Shown: positions 34,644 to 45,239 of the stretch, piece by piece
How positions within the stretch are numbered: the first letter of the stretch is position 1
Layout of the letters: every line of letters begins with the position of its first letter
Source of the DNA: Episyrphus balteatus
Taxonomy: Eukaryota; Arthropoda; Insecta; Diptera; Syrphidae
DNA length: 64,000 nucleotides
Assembly (NCBI RefSeq): GCF_945859705.1
Contig: NC_079135.1
Coordinates: 122,641,551-122,705,550 of the forward strand
Direction of reading: 5' to 3'
The notes under the pieces: model-generated
The model's database searches: none
What the model was told of the DNA's origin: nothing
What the model saw: the letters and a program-made list of their open reading frames with translations, nothing else
Translations under genes and position numbers: made by a program

Positions 34644-37535
34644 TTAGATTTGATTTGATAAATTATGTTGATTCTCATTAATTGGTAGTGGACATAGCTT
34701 TGTTACCGGTCTTTTAAATTCGCCTTGTTGTGTTTTCAGGTTGACAACTCTGGTGATGTCATCTTTACCTGGGAAGGTTTCTAGAATTCTACCTAGATTC
34801 CATTTCGTAGGGGGAAGTCTCTCATCTTTTATCAAAACTAGATCTCCAATTTTAAGTTGAGGTTGCGATTTGAGCCATTTAGGTCGTTGTTGTAATCTGG
34901 CCAAATATTCTGATTGCCAGTGATGCCAAAAAGTTTGTAGACTGAATTGGATTGCCTTCCACCGGTCAGTATAACTCGTCTTACCGATCGTAAGGTCAGG
35001 TTCTGGCACGGAGTACATTTCAGCTCCAATTAAAAAGTGTGCTGGAGTCAAAGCATGAAAGTCATCAGGATTTTCGGTTAAAGGACAAAGAGGCCTCGAA
35101 TTTAAACACGCTTCGATTTGAGTCAGAAGCGTGGTGAGCTCCTCGAAAGTGAGTGTCCCATTTCCAACAACTCTTTTGAAGTGGTGTTTGACACTCTTCA
35201 CACCGGCTTCCCATAACCCTCCAAAGTGGGGAGAAGCAGGAGGAATGAAATTCCACTTGGTTCCTTGTGACGATAAAGCTTCAGCAACATTTTTCCAGTC
35301 ATGAGTGGCATCTTTTAAAAGACGATACAACTCTGACTCAGCTCCTTTAAAGTTTGTGCCGCAATCACTATAGATCTGTCCACAGACACCTCGACGTGAA
35401 GTAAAACGTCGAAAAGCGGCTAGAAAAGCTTGAGTAGTGAGGTCACTCACTGCTTCCAGATGAATGGCTTTAGTCGCCAGACAAACGAAAATGGCTAGAT
35501 AGCCTTTATAAGTTTTTGCTCCACGGCCTTTCCAAGCCCGGATACTAATAGGCCCGGCATAGTCAACCCCGGTATGTGAAAATGGTCTGGATACATTGAC
35601 TCTAGGCGATGGTAATTCTCCCATGAGTTGATAAGCTGGCTTAGTTCTGAACCGATAACAAATAGTGCATTTATGAATGTATTGTTTAACAATTCGTTTA
35701 GTTTGAAAAATCCAATATTTTTTCCGAAGATAACCCATCATCAATTGAATGCCTCCGTGGAGCGTTTTTTCATGAGCTTCATGCAGAATCAATTTTGTAA
35801 AATGATGATTTGGAGCAAGAATTATTGGATGCTGTTGATCATAATGCAGGTTAGCATTCTTCAATCTTCCACCAACACGAATAATACCGTCAGGATCTAC
35901 GAAGGGATTTAGAGATGCCATGCCTCTAGATTTCATAATTCCTTCAGGAAACATTTCGAGTTGAGCTATTTTCACCAATATTTTGGCTGCTTCGTCGAGT
36001 TCACTCGGGGAAATCGGTCCGATTTTCCAGTTGGGTATGTAATTTTTGGAATTATTTGTGAAACGTAAAATCAAAGCAGTAATTCGAATTAATTTATTGA
36101 GATCAGAAGATCTATGCATTAGTTTGTTGATTGGAGGAAAAATTCGCTCGGCTTGATGAACTCTTATTAATGGTTGTGTAGGATACTGAAAAACCCAGGC
36201 ATCGCATAAAAAGTCTGGCCCGTTCCACCATAATGTATTTTCAAGTAAATCCGATGGCAAAACACCTCTTGAAACCAAGTCTGCGGGATTATGTTGTGTT
36301 GGAATATGTTTCCATATTTTGATTGGGGTCAACCGCTGTATTTCTCCAACTCTGTTTCTTACAAATGTCTCCCACTTGGTTGGTGATGCTCGAATCCACG
36401 AGAGAGTAATGGTTGAGTCAGTCCATGCAAATTGCTTGATATTTTTGTTGCCTAAAACTTGAGTTGCATAGTCTAACAACTGGGCTAACATCACAGCACC
36501 GCAAAGTTCCAAACGAGGAAGACTAACTGGTTGCACAGGTGCAACTCTGGATTTTGCAATGAGAAGATGCATTTTCGCCTGGCCTTTATCGTCTTCGACT
36601 CTCAAGTACACTGCTGCTCCGTATGCTTTTTCTGAAGCGTCACTGAAACCATGTAACTCGACTCGAGATAAATCACCGATGGTTTCTACCCACCTTGGAA
36701 ACTGGATCTTGTTAATAGCTATCAAGTCATTGTAGAAAACATTCCATTGTTCCAGAAGTGACGATTCGATTTGTTCATCCCATGACAACTTCTTCGCCCA
36801 CAGTTGTTGCATAAACATTTTCGCCTTTACAATGCATGGAGCAATCCAACCCATGGGATCAAAAAGTCGTGCTATCGTTGATAGAATGAATCGTTTTGTC
36901 GGCTGTGGATTTGGAAGCGGATTGTAGCAGAAAGAAAATTTATCAACGGAAGGAAGCCAGTGGACACCGAGCGTTTTAACTCGTTCCGAATCTTCTGGAG
37001 GCATTGAGAATGAAGATTCCCGTTCTCCTGTTGGAATGCTCGATAGTACCTCATCAGAGTTGGAAGTCCATTTACGTAAGTTAAATCCAGCTGTCTTTAA
37101 CGTTGATTTTATTTGTTTTATTTTCTCTTTAGCTTCTGCAACTGTGTTTCCTCCAGATATTAAATCGTCTACATACATCTCGTTAAGGATCATAGAGGAT
37201 GTAATTTGATTTGTCGAATTATCATCTGCTAGCTTTTGTAAAGTTCGGATCGCAAGATATGGAGCGGCGGCTGTACCAAAGGTAACCGTATTAAGCCTGT
37301 AAACTTTAATAGGTTCATCAGTATTTTTTCTCCATAGAACCAGCTGATAATTTTTGTCCTGCTCTGCTATCAAGATCTGACGATACATTTTCTCAATGTC
37401 AGCTGTAAAAGTGTATTTATACAACCTCCACCGAAGAATTATGTCGCAGATATTTTGTTGAAGTGCTGGACCTACCAACATAGCATCGTTCAAAGAAATT
37501 CCATTTGATGTTTTAGCGGATGCGTCAAACACCAC
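34644..37535 (-). CDS. pol: BEL/Pao pol: reverse transcriptase (part), RNase H, integrase
   Basis: 963 codons from the first codon used here (a GTG, so not a true start) to the stop; it is really the second half of one gag-pol frame. Reverse transcriptase: catalytic Asp46 (TADIEKMY) and YVDD at 121-124. RNase H: Asp299, Glu343, Asp373 and Asp419 in the expected DEDD arrangement. Integrase: zinc-binding His588, His593, Cys623 and Cys626; core Asp658, Asp724 and Glu776 in GVDYAG, SDCGTNF and GGLWEAGVK. A C-terminal DUF5641-like region (about 865-952) includes KIGDLVLIKDE and KWNLGRI. No internal stop or shift. Upstream, 30 in-frame sense codons lead back to the TAA that ends the gag-protease part, so this half would not be made unless that stop were read through. 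Confidence 0.92.
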   Translation of the reverse strand: MVFDASAKTSNGISLNDAMLVGPALQQNICDIILRWRLYKYTFTADIEKMYRQILIAEQDKNYQLVLWRKNTDEPIKVYRLNTVTFGTAAAPYLAIRTLQKLADDNSTNQITSSMILNEMYVDDLISGGNTVAEAKEKIKQIKSTLKTAGFNLRKWTSNSDEVLSSIPTGERESSFSMPPEDSERVKTLGVHWLPSVDKFSFCYNPLPNPQPTKRFILSTIARLFDPMGWIAPCIVKAKMFMQQLWAKKLSWDEQIESSLLEQWNVFYNDLIAINKIQFPRWVETIGDLSRVELHGFSDASEKAYGAAVYLRVEDDKGQAKMHLLIAKSRVAPVQPVSLPRLELCGAVMLAQLLDYATQVLGNKNIKQFAWTDSTITLSWIRASPTKWETFVRNRVGEIQRLTPIKIWKHIPTQHNPADLVSRGVLPSDLLENTLWWNGPDFLCDAWVFQYPTQPLIRVHQAERIFPPINKLMHRSSDLNKLIRITALILRFTNNSKNYIPNWKIGPISPSELDEAAKILVKIAQLEMFPEGIMKSRGMASLNPFVDPDGIIRVGGRLKNANLHYDQQHPIILAPNHHFTKLILHEAHEKTLHGGIQLMMGYLRKKYWIFQTKRIVKQYIHKCTICYRFRTKPAYQLMGELPSPRVNVSRPFSHTGVDYAGPISIRAWKGRGAKTYKGYLAIFVCLATKAIHLEAVSDLTTQAFLAAFRRFTSRRGVCGQIYSDCGTNFKGAESELYRLLKDATHDWKNVAEALSSQGTKWNFIPPASPHFGGLWEAGVKSVKHHFKRVVGNGTLTFEELTTLLTQIEACLNSRPLCPLTENPDDFHALTPAHFLIGAEMYSVPEPDLTIGKTSYTDRWKAIQFSLQTFWHHWQSEYLARLQQRPKWLKSQPQLKIGDLVLIKDERLPPTKWNLGRILETFPGKDDITRVVNLKTQQGEFKRPVTKLCPLPINENQHNLSNQI

Positions 37536-37625
37536 CCTTAATTTCGTGGTTGAACTGCTTTCTTTGATGACAGCATGATGCGGCAGGAAATAATGCTGAT
37601 TTTCTGGTAAGCTGTTCTTGTCGAC

Positions 37626-37628
37626 TTA
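37626..37628 (-). other. In-frame TAA separating gag-protease from the rest of pol
   Basis: The codon lies between AGC and GTC on the minus strand, inside the reverse transcriptase region. No other stop occurs in the ~5.3 kb of frame. The base after the stop is G and there is no CAR YYA context, so programmed readthrough is not supported. Confidence 0.85.
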
Positions 37629-39920
37629 GCTCATGTGACCCATTTGAATATATTCTTCGATGCACTCTGAATACTGGTCTCGAAGTTGTTGATTTGCATC
37701 AAGACGCCTCTCAAGTCCATAGAATCGCCGTAAAGCACTTTGATACGAATCGCCAAGAACAGGATGAACATTTCCCTTGAACGGTAATGCCACTTGATAG
37801 CGCCCATCAACTGTCCGTTGAACATTGTTGATAAAATGATTTTCGCATTCAACATCTTCGGCTTTTAAGTATGGCTTGAACGGTGCTTCTTCCAATTCCC
37901 AGAATATTCGAAGGTCTGTTTGTAAAATTTGCAAAAAACTTCTGACTTGTTGACTTGATTCAGATACAATTGGAGCCTTTCCGAATAAGATCCATCCCAG
38001 TGTTGTATTTTGCATGACTGGCATCAACTTGTCTGTTGGTGGGATGAGCTCCGGCAACAAAAGTTCGGCTAAGACATCACTGCCAAGCAAAATATCAATT
38101 TTGGATGATTTGAAAAATTCAGGATCAGCTAGCACATAATCGTTGAGATGGGTCCAATTCTCAACGTGAAGGGTCCGGGCCGGCAAATGGCCAGTCAGTG
38201 ACTTTAAGACATAAGCCTGCACTGTTGTTGCAAAAGTGGAATGGTGTGAAGCAAAAGTGATATCCACCATTTTAAGAGATTTGCCACTGCTGACTAAACC
38301 CAACCCGGAAACCCCCATTTGAGTTGCTTGAGATTTAAGCTGTAGCAATTGGGCAGCATACTCTGTGATAAATGACGCCTCAGAACCAGAATCCAACAAT
38401 GCTCGCATCGTCAACCATTCACCTAACGAAGACTTCACTTTCACAAGGGCTGTTGCCAGTAAGACTTGAGAGTTTTTTGTTTTACTACTGTGATGAGAAT
38501 GATGAGATACTAAGTTGCTGGATGTCGACGGTTGTTTACTTGAACTTTGGAACGAAGGAGCTTCTGCATTCAAACTTGTACTTTGGGTATTTTGCTGCAC
38601 CTGGTTTGGCGGGTTGTTGTTTATTACCTGATGTTGTAGCGGCTGAGAGTTGTTAGCATGTTGTTGCCAATTCGAAGGTTGTTGACTAGGCTGAAAAGAA
38701 GTATTATTTACATGCAGTAAAGTGTGATGTGGTTGTTGGCAATGAAAACACCTACGACCACTTGGACAACTATCTGATGTGTGACTATACCCTAGACAGT
38801 TTCGACACAAACCCAATTTATTTATAACCTGACTACGATCGGTAACACTCATTTTTAAAAATTTATTACATTTTCTTACAGCATGTTGATTTTTCAGGCA
38901 TATTTTACAAGTAAGTTTCGATTTTCCAGATTGAGCGTGAGCGATGAACGAATGTTTGTGAGAAGAACTCCGTGATGTGTTTGATGAGCTCTGACCGTGC
39001 TGCTGATCGACTGCTTCCAATGTCCGGAACCTTGTCTCAAGGAAGGATGTAAATTCCTGGAAAGTTGGCAACTGCTTCGGATTTTCTCGATCGTTCAACT
39101 TCTCCTCCCACATCTGTTGAGTTTTCCCAGGTAATTTTCGTACTAACAGAAATATTAGTATGGGATCTAAATGCTCAACTTCAATTTTTAGATTTGCAAG
39201 GCTGTGGATCACTTGTGTCGAAGTGTAAAGAAGATCTTTGATCGACTCCACACGCTCCTGAGTTAACGACGGCAGGTTGAACAGTGTATTCAACTGGATG
39301 TTTACAAGAACGCGAGGGTGATCATACCTATCCTTCAGCATTGACCATCCTTTAGCATAGTTTCGACTTTCAGTACTCAAAGTCAGCAATAACTTTTCTG
39401 CATCTCCTGTCAAACTCGTTTTTAAATAATGCATTTTTTGTATGTCGGAAAGCGAATCTTTGCTAGCAACTAGCGATACAAACAAATCGTGAAAATTTGG
39501 CCAATTTTGATAGGAGCCATCAAAAGAAGGTAATTTAATAGCTGGAAGATGAATATCCTCCTTTCTTACCTCCTTTTCTTTATCAGCAACTACTTTTGAT
39601 ACACTACTGCTGCTGCCACCCAGGCTTTGCAGCGAATCAAACAACTTTGCTCTAAAAACGCAATAATTCTCACGAAATTGTTCGTATACCGATCCTACCC
39701 CAGCATCAGCATCCACATCCTTTTCACCAACCTCATCAGATTCTAAAAAATCATCATAAATTTTGTTTACAGATTCCCACAACTCTTCCAGCAATTTTAT
39801 CCTAGTTTGTACATAGTTTTCGGAAATGGCCTTCCCTTTCTTTCCGAAATTTTCAACATCTTTTTTAAGTTGTAAAATTTTTGCATTTAATTTCTTAGTT
39901 GCCATTGTAATTGATTGCAA
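37626..39920 (-). CDS. gag: BEL/Pao gag and protease, plus start of reverse transcriptase
   Basis: 764 residues from ATG at 39920 (a second ATG is at codon 6). An N-terminal coiled region is followed by a DUF1759-type gag core (about 124-300, LPAIKLPSFDG...). Zinc knuckles follow: CX2CX4HX4C at 338-351 and 372-385, and a third CX2CX4HX3H at 391-403. A Gln/Asn/Ser linker leads to an aspartic protease with the DSG triad at 510-512 and ILLGSDVL at 610-617. The end (about 700-764) is already the start of the reverse transcriptase region. A TAA at 37626-37628 stops it, with the rest of pol in the same frame. In BEL/Pao elements gag and pol are normally one continuous frame, so this is most likely a nonsense mutation. 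Confidence 0.92.
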   Translation of the reverse strand: MQSITMATKKLNAKILQLKKDVENFGKKGKAISENYVQTRIKLLEELWESVNKIYDDFLESDEVGEKDVDADAGVGSVYEQFRENYCVFRAKLFDSLQSLGGSSSSVSKVVADKEKEVRKEDIHLPAIKLPSFDGSYQNWPNFHDLFVSLVASKDSLSDIQKMHYLKTSLTGDAEKLLLTLSTESRNYAKGWSMLKDRYDHPRVLVNIQLNTLFNLPSLTQERVESIKDLLYTSTQVIHSLANLKIEVEHLDPILIFLLVRKLPGKTQQMWEEKLNDRENPKQLPTFQEFTSFLETRFRTLEAVDQQHGQSSSNTSRSSSHKHSFIAHAQSGKSKLTCKICLKNQHAVRKCNKFLKMSVTDRSQVINKLGLCRNCLGYSHTSDSCPSGRRCFHCQQPHHTLLHVNNTSFQPSQQPSNWQQHANNSQPLQHQVINNNPPNQVQQNTQSTSLNAEAPSFQSSSKQPSTSSNLVSHHSHHSSKTKNSQVLLATALVKVKSSLGEWLTMRALLDSGSEASFITEYAAQLLQLKSQATQMGVSGLGLVSSGKSLKMVDITFASHHSTFATTVQAYVLKSLTGHLPARTLHVENWTHLNDYVLADPEFFKSSKIDILLGSDVLAELLLPELIPPTDKLMPVMQNTTLGWILFGKAPIVSESSQQVRSFLQILQTDLRIFWELEEAPFKPYLKAEDVECENHFINNVQRTVDGRYQVALPFKGNVHPVLGDSYQSALRRFYGLERRLDANQQLRDQYSECIEEYIQMGHMS

Positions 39921-40095
39921 ATTGATAATAAAATGATAAAATGTATACGAAAATTTTACTCACTTTGAAAGCGGCAAAATGGCGTCTTCTCCTCGTGATG
40001 TATATTTCTCCTTTATATCACACTTCGAACCACACTTTGGTTAAATCCTTTAACATCCACTTTATTAAATTATATTTTTTCAATTTAACTTTGAA

Positions 40096-40109
40096 GGCTC
40101 GAAGGACCA
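40096..40109 (-). promoter_or_regulatory. Primer-binding site, complementary to tRNA-Tyr
   Basis: One base inside the 5' LTR the minus strand reads TGGTCCTTCGAGCC. Its complement, GGCTCGAAGGACCA, is the 3' end of eukaryotic tRNA-Tyr (acceptor CCUUCGA...UCGAAGGA plus CCA) as I recall it. The match covers 14 bases. Confidence 0.8.
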
Positions 40110-40110
40110 A

Positions 40111-40379
40111 TGTTTGCGGCGTAAACCTTTATAATTATTTTGTCAAATTTACTTTAAATAAATCTTTAATTTTAAATAAAAACACGACACACTTTTTTAA
40201 TTTGGAAAGGAGAATTTTATTTTACTTGCAGCTTGAATGATGGATAAGAATGACAGAGTAAGTGACAGCACAGATGATGAGCAAAAAATGACATACTCGT
40301 TAATTGAATTGTCATATTTCAACGAGTTGATTATGCGTTCTTTACATGAGCTGCTTTTCAGTGTTGGGTGCGTTCAACA
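40111..40379 (-). repeat. 5' LTR of the BEL/Pao element
   Basis: 269 bp, base-for-base identical to 31950-32218 on my reading. It carries the promoter for the element in minus-strand orientation. Confidence 0.95.
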
Positions 40380-40556
40380 AAACTTCTTAGTGAAATATAG
40401 GGTCAGGAAGAGTTAGGAATACAAATTTATTCAATAAATAAATAAATAAATAAATAAATAAATGAATACAAATTTATAAAAAATTAGGGCATTTTTCCCT
40501 GATTTGGAACCAATCTAGGGGGCGTCCCCGATTTTTTTTCCTTAGGACCACCCTAA
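40380..40556. mobile_element. Right part of the MITE split by the retrotransposon
   Basis: Starts with the duplicated AAACT and ends CCTTAGGACCACCCT, the terminal repeat of the family at 4483-4734. It includes an AAAT microsatellite at about 40432-40463. Confidence 0.65.
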
Positions 40557-41376
40557 TGTACATATAAAGAAGCATGTATTAGTTATGGACATGTAACTAA
40601 AGCAAGATGTCCAAAGCTGGACTTACTGAAGAATTCGAAATCATGTATACATAAGGTGAACATCAGAAAAGAATCTTGAGTCCTTGATTACCTTATTGAA
40701 GGTAAAGTGGTGCGCAGTTATTCTGTGTTGACTATCGAGCCATCTTAAATGAAGATTCAAACGTCCCTTACTTGTAGTACTTTTTAAACTTTAAATTGAA
40801 ATAGAAAATGACTGAGGGGAGCTACAAAATTAATTTATTGAACAACCAATTTTGTTTTGCAAAGCTACAACTTCGAGACAAATTTAAAAATGCAACTTGT
40901 TTTAAATTTTGACCACTACACTTACATACAAATATGTGGTTTCGTCTTAATTTAGCGGAATCTTGAATATCAAGAAAACTGATCGAGCTACTCGTGTTTC
41001 ATCTGAGTTTAAGTTACTTCAAGTTTCTGCAAACAACATTTTTTTATTTCGCCTTTTTTTTTTTGGATTTTGAAACCTTGTTTTTGAGCTTAGTCTAATT
41101 AACGAAACAAAATTTTTGGTTTTTTGAATTAATTTTTTTTTTTTATTCCACCACAAAGTGTCCGCCAAAGGAAGTGATGTTAGATCCAAAATACTGCAAC
41201 GCACGCTTAACGTTATGGGTGGATGTTCTATAAGTTATGCTGCTCATTTTCTGATGATCTGACAAATGAGGTTTTGTTGGAGATATCCTGAATTTTAATT
41301 GGTTAATAGACCAGTGCCAATAATTTTTGAAAATAAAAAAAATTATTAGTAGCATTATGGGTGGTTGGAAAATTAA
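40557..41376. other. Non-coding stretch
   Basis: No gene or clear repeat recognised. Confidence 0.35.
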
Positions 41377-42256
41377 GGATAAATGGTATATGAAAGGGGA
41401 AAAATAAATTGCCCTTAAAAAAATTGGGGGAAAGGGGTGGGTGGGTGTCAAAAATCGTGTTTTTTACGATTTCTATCAAAAGTAGACCTCCTATCGAAAA
41501 AAATACAAAAATTTTAGATAGTAAAAGTGTCTACAACGTTAATTCAAACCATTTTGTTATACATATAACCTCAAAAATATTGAAAACAAAAATGTAAAAA
41601 TAAGATCTTTTTATTTTTAATTTTTATCTTTTACAAAAATGATTCGATTTTAACAAAACTTGGTTTAAACTTACTTTGTTATATTTTCTATATGTTTTTT
41701 CAGCAAAAAGTTAATTTTTGGACATTTGACGAGTTTAATTTGAAAACATAGCCTATTTTTCAATCAAAAAAGTTACCGAAAAAATTTTTGATTTTTGAAA
41801 AGTTTTGAATGCAGTTAATTAGTTAAAAACCTTTTATTTAAGATTGTGTTAGAAAAAATTGATTAAAAAAATAAGCAAAAAAAATACAATTTGTAAGATC
41901 GATTTTTACGTAAATGACAGTAATATCAGCGAAAAATGTCAAATGCCATTAGAAAAGTATAATTTGGTTTCTATGGAAAATTATTTCTCGCCAATATTAC
42001 TGTCAATTACGAATACATCGATCTTAAAAATATTTTGTTTTGTTTTGTTTTTTTTTTTTTTTCAATTTTTCTCAATATTTTCTAAAACAAAAGTAAATTT
42101 TTTCTACACAATCTTAAATAAAAGGTTTTAATCTAATTAACTGCATTCCAAACTTTTCAAAAATCACGATTTTTGACATCCACCCCACTTTTTCGACCAC
42201 CAACCCCCTTTCCACAATTTGTTACTGGGCAATCCCCTTTCATATACAATTTATCC
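41377..42256. mobile_element. Foldback element of about 880 bp
   Basis: GGATAAATGGTATATGAAAG at the left end is mirrored by CTTTCATATACAATTTATCC at the right. Further inverted matches run through the GGGGTGG..GTGTCAAAAATCGTG block, and in the inner part TTTGAATGCAGTTAATTAG and TTTATTTAAGATTGTGT pair with about 42106-42160. The centre lies near 41965. No coding content and no defined target duplication. Confidence 0.55.
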
Positions 42257-44215
42257 TATTTAACAGCCAGATTATAAACCCAAGTTTAATAACGGTAATA
42301 ACAATTCACTCCCATGTTTGAGTATTGTAATGGACTTAATACATATAGGTTTAATTAGGTAAGTAAGGTTAAAATCAAGGACTTAAAATATTTTAGAAAA
42401 TTTTACAAATATTTACCAAATTATACAAACCTCATCAAAATTATACAAATCACATCACCCACACAAAACATATCAATTCAAATAACTGACACTCAAATTA
42501 CCTACATATTACAAACATTCGTTCGTGCATAATTTTGTTGAATTATTTTGATATTTGAAATAATATTACGCCAGAGCACGAAACTATTTATGTATTTGTA
42601 AATAATGAATAATTAATATACAAAGGTACATAGTATTATTACTTTTTGGTATTGGTTTAATGCATATATAGAAAACGAACACAAAAACAATTGATATGAT
42701 GGTATAAGTGAATTAATTATTAAATTCTTTATCACAAACATGCAATCAATTGAATTTCAAAATCGATAATTAATATTCTAATAGACTGGAATATTTCAAA
42801 GAATACCTAATACTTCATCAATGGAGTCCTTTTTTGATATGAATGAAAATAAATTAGTAAAATATTTTTAATTTTTTTATTTTTCCAGGGGAAGTAAATT
42901 TGTTCCCTTAGGTACATTTCCCATAAAAATTCTCAAAACATTTAAGCTGCTCTCGAAATACTTCAAAGTTAGCTTTGAATAAATCCATCACGTTTATAGT
43001 TCCAAACATTTTCTAATCCTCTCTCGGTGAGACTTTTATTATTTTCTGAGAGAAAATTCATTTCGAAAAATTTCATTTATTTAAAAAAAAAAAAAAAAAA
43101 CTAAAATAAATAAAACAAAAAATCCATTGATAAATGAAATTCACGTTTTGCAGTTTCCGGTTTATATAACTTCGTGGTCAGTTTTAAAATCAATCAAAAC
43201 CATAAGCCAAACCAAAAAATAAGTTTAACACAAAATACCAAGTTCGTGTATGGATGCATTCACATTTGAACTCTCTCAGGAAACTTCATCTGATTCCGAA
43301 TCCGAATTTAATTAAAAAACACAAAAAAACCCCTCTCGCATGCAGGATTTTTTTTATTCTCTTTGTTTTTTTTTTGATTCAACAAAAGTACAATAGAGTA
43401 CATGGAAAGGTAGGTAAAATAAAAAATAAAATGTAAACAGGAAATGAAAAAAATCAACTCTCTCTTTTTTGAGATAAAAATGGGTACAAAATTGGTATTT
43501 TACATAGTCAACAAGACAAATAATTCTTTGTAGTTTTATTTAAAAAAAAATGTCTTTTTTTACTTAGTTCAGTTTTTGGAAAAGAAAAGATTTGAAAAGT
43601 TGAATGTTTTTTTTTTTTTATTTATAGAACTAATACATTTAGGAATGTTTTTGTGAAAATCATATTGAATAAGTTCAGTGTTAAAGTAAAAGAGTATTTC
43701 TTCCAGAAATCAATGTCAGTATGATTCAGATTCTCGAAAACTAAAATTGACAAAATATGAAATTCAAATTTAATAAAATACTGAAAATCAATAAAAATGA
43801 TTTATAACCCTCCGAAATAAAAGAAGAATTTTTTTTAATAATCTAATCATAATCACATTCTATTCCGCGACCAAGAAGAAATTTTTGTATACAAAAAAAA
43901 AAAAAAAGTTACTACTTTACACCCCTAATCTGCTGCCAAAACTAGAAACACTTGAAAAGGGACACGCGTAAAACTAAAATTTCTAGAAAATTCATCGAAC
44001 CGTTAAAAAATGATTGCTAAAAATAAAATTGAAATTTAAATCAAAAATACAAAAATATATTTTTCTAAAGTTTTCTTAATTTTAAACTTAAGTTTTGCAA
44101 AAAAAAAAATATGTAAAAAAATTTGCTAAAAATTTTTATCAACTTATGCAGTTATAATTATTAATTTATTCTTTATTGATGCAGTATTTCTTTTTCTTCG
44201 ATATTAATTCAATTT
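42257..44215. other. AT-rich non-coding stretch
   Basis: Poly-A and poly-T runs; no supported gene. Confidence 0.4.
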
Positions 44216-45224
44216 TTACTTGTGATATAGGTACTATACCTATATCAAGTTTTGCATTCGTACAAAAAAAAAAAGTTGAGATAACATTTTTCCATGACAT
44301 TACGATGGTAGACAATGCCAAAAAAGTGGGTCCCGGAAGTCCGTCTGTCTGTCTGTCTGTCAGTCTGTCAGTCTGTCAGTCTGTCAGTCTGTCAGTCTGT
44401 CAGTCTGTCTGTCTGTCTGTCTGTATAAGGAGCTACAGCCTAAACGGATGAACCGATTGATGTCAAACCTGGTATGCAGCGTTATTTGGCGACTCTCCAG
44501 AGGAGTTTTTGGAATTAATTTTTTTGGACCAAAAATAACGGTACTTGTCATATACCGATTTTAGTAAAATTGAAATATCTCGAAAACGGCTCTAACGATT
44601 TTGTTTAAAAAATTCAAGTGTTAGTTTAAATATAAGGTCTATCTTTTAATGAAAAAAATTTTTTTTGAAAATCATTATTAACGGTACCTGCCATAGAACC
44701 GTTTTTTTCAAATCCGATTATCTCCAAAACTGCTAATTCGATTTCAACGAAACTTTTTGTGAAAATGCATTTATATAATTTAAATATAAGCCGAAAATAA
44801 AATTTTGAAAAAAATAATTTTTGGATTTTTAAAAAAATTTTGAAAATTTTTTTTGAAAAATCAAATTTTCGAAAACGGGACATTGAATTTTTTTGAAATT
44901 TTGTTTTTAGATGTTGATTAGTGATTTCTACAAAATGGCATACCAATTTTATTTTTAAACTTTTTTTCCAAAAAATTATTTATAAAAAATTAGTTTTTTT
45001 AAAAAACGGCTCTAACGATTTTGAAAATTTTTTTTCTAAAAATGCATGTTAATATATCAATCAAAACTGCATACTTGTTTTGGAGGGCAATTTAATTTCA
45101 GATTTTATTTTATTTTTTTTAAAAAACGAATTTTATTTTTTTTTCCAAATGTCTATATAAAAAGTCTTTAAAATTTAAGCAACTTTAACTCTAAGAGCAA
45201 GTTCGTGCGACCGTAGTCGTGCAT
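44216..45224 (-). repeat. Dispersed repeat family B, copy 4 (longest)
   Basis: The right end reads AAGAGCAAGTTCGTGCGACC then GTCGTGCATTTTATT, the reverse of the family start. The left end holds a longer hairpin, ACTTGTGATATAGGTA..TACCTATATCAAGT, in place of the usual short one. An internal GTCTGTCA microsatellite (44340-44428) replaces the short GACGG repeats of other copies. Confidence 0.55.
44338..44430. repeat. GTCT/GTCA microsatellite
   Basis: Runs of GTCTGTCTGTCT, then alternating CAGTCTGT units, then GTCTGTCT again, about 90 bases in all, within family B copy 4. Confidence 0.85.
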
Positions 45225-45239
45225 TTTATTTTATTTGAG

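Larger units (their letters stand above)
31950..40379 (-). mobile_element. BEL/Pao LTR retrotransposon, near-intact, 8,430 bp
   Basis: Two identical 269-bp LTRs (31950-32218 and 40111-40379) bound the element, and a perfect 5-bp duplication AAACT lies at 31945-31949 and 40380-40384. The element runs on the minus strand: 5' LTR at the right, primer site at 40096-40109, gag-protease at 39920-37626, RT-RNase H-integrase at 37535-34644, then a long 3' region with a nested 1,077-bp element, a purine tract and the 3' LTR. Gene order with integrase last, the YVDD reverse transcriptase and the DUF1759-type gag are BEL/Pao hallmarks. Identical LTRs mean a very recent insertion. No envelope gene is seen. 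Confidence 0.95.
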
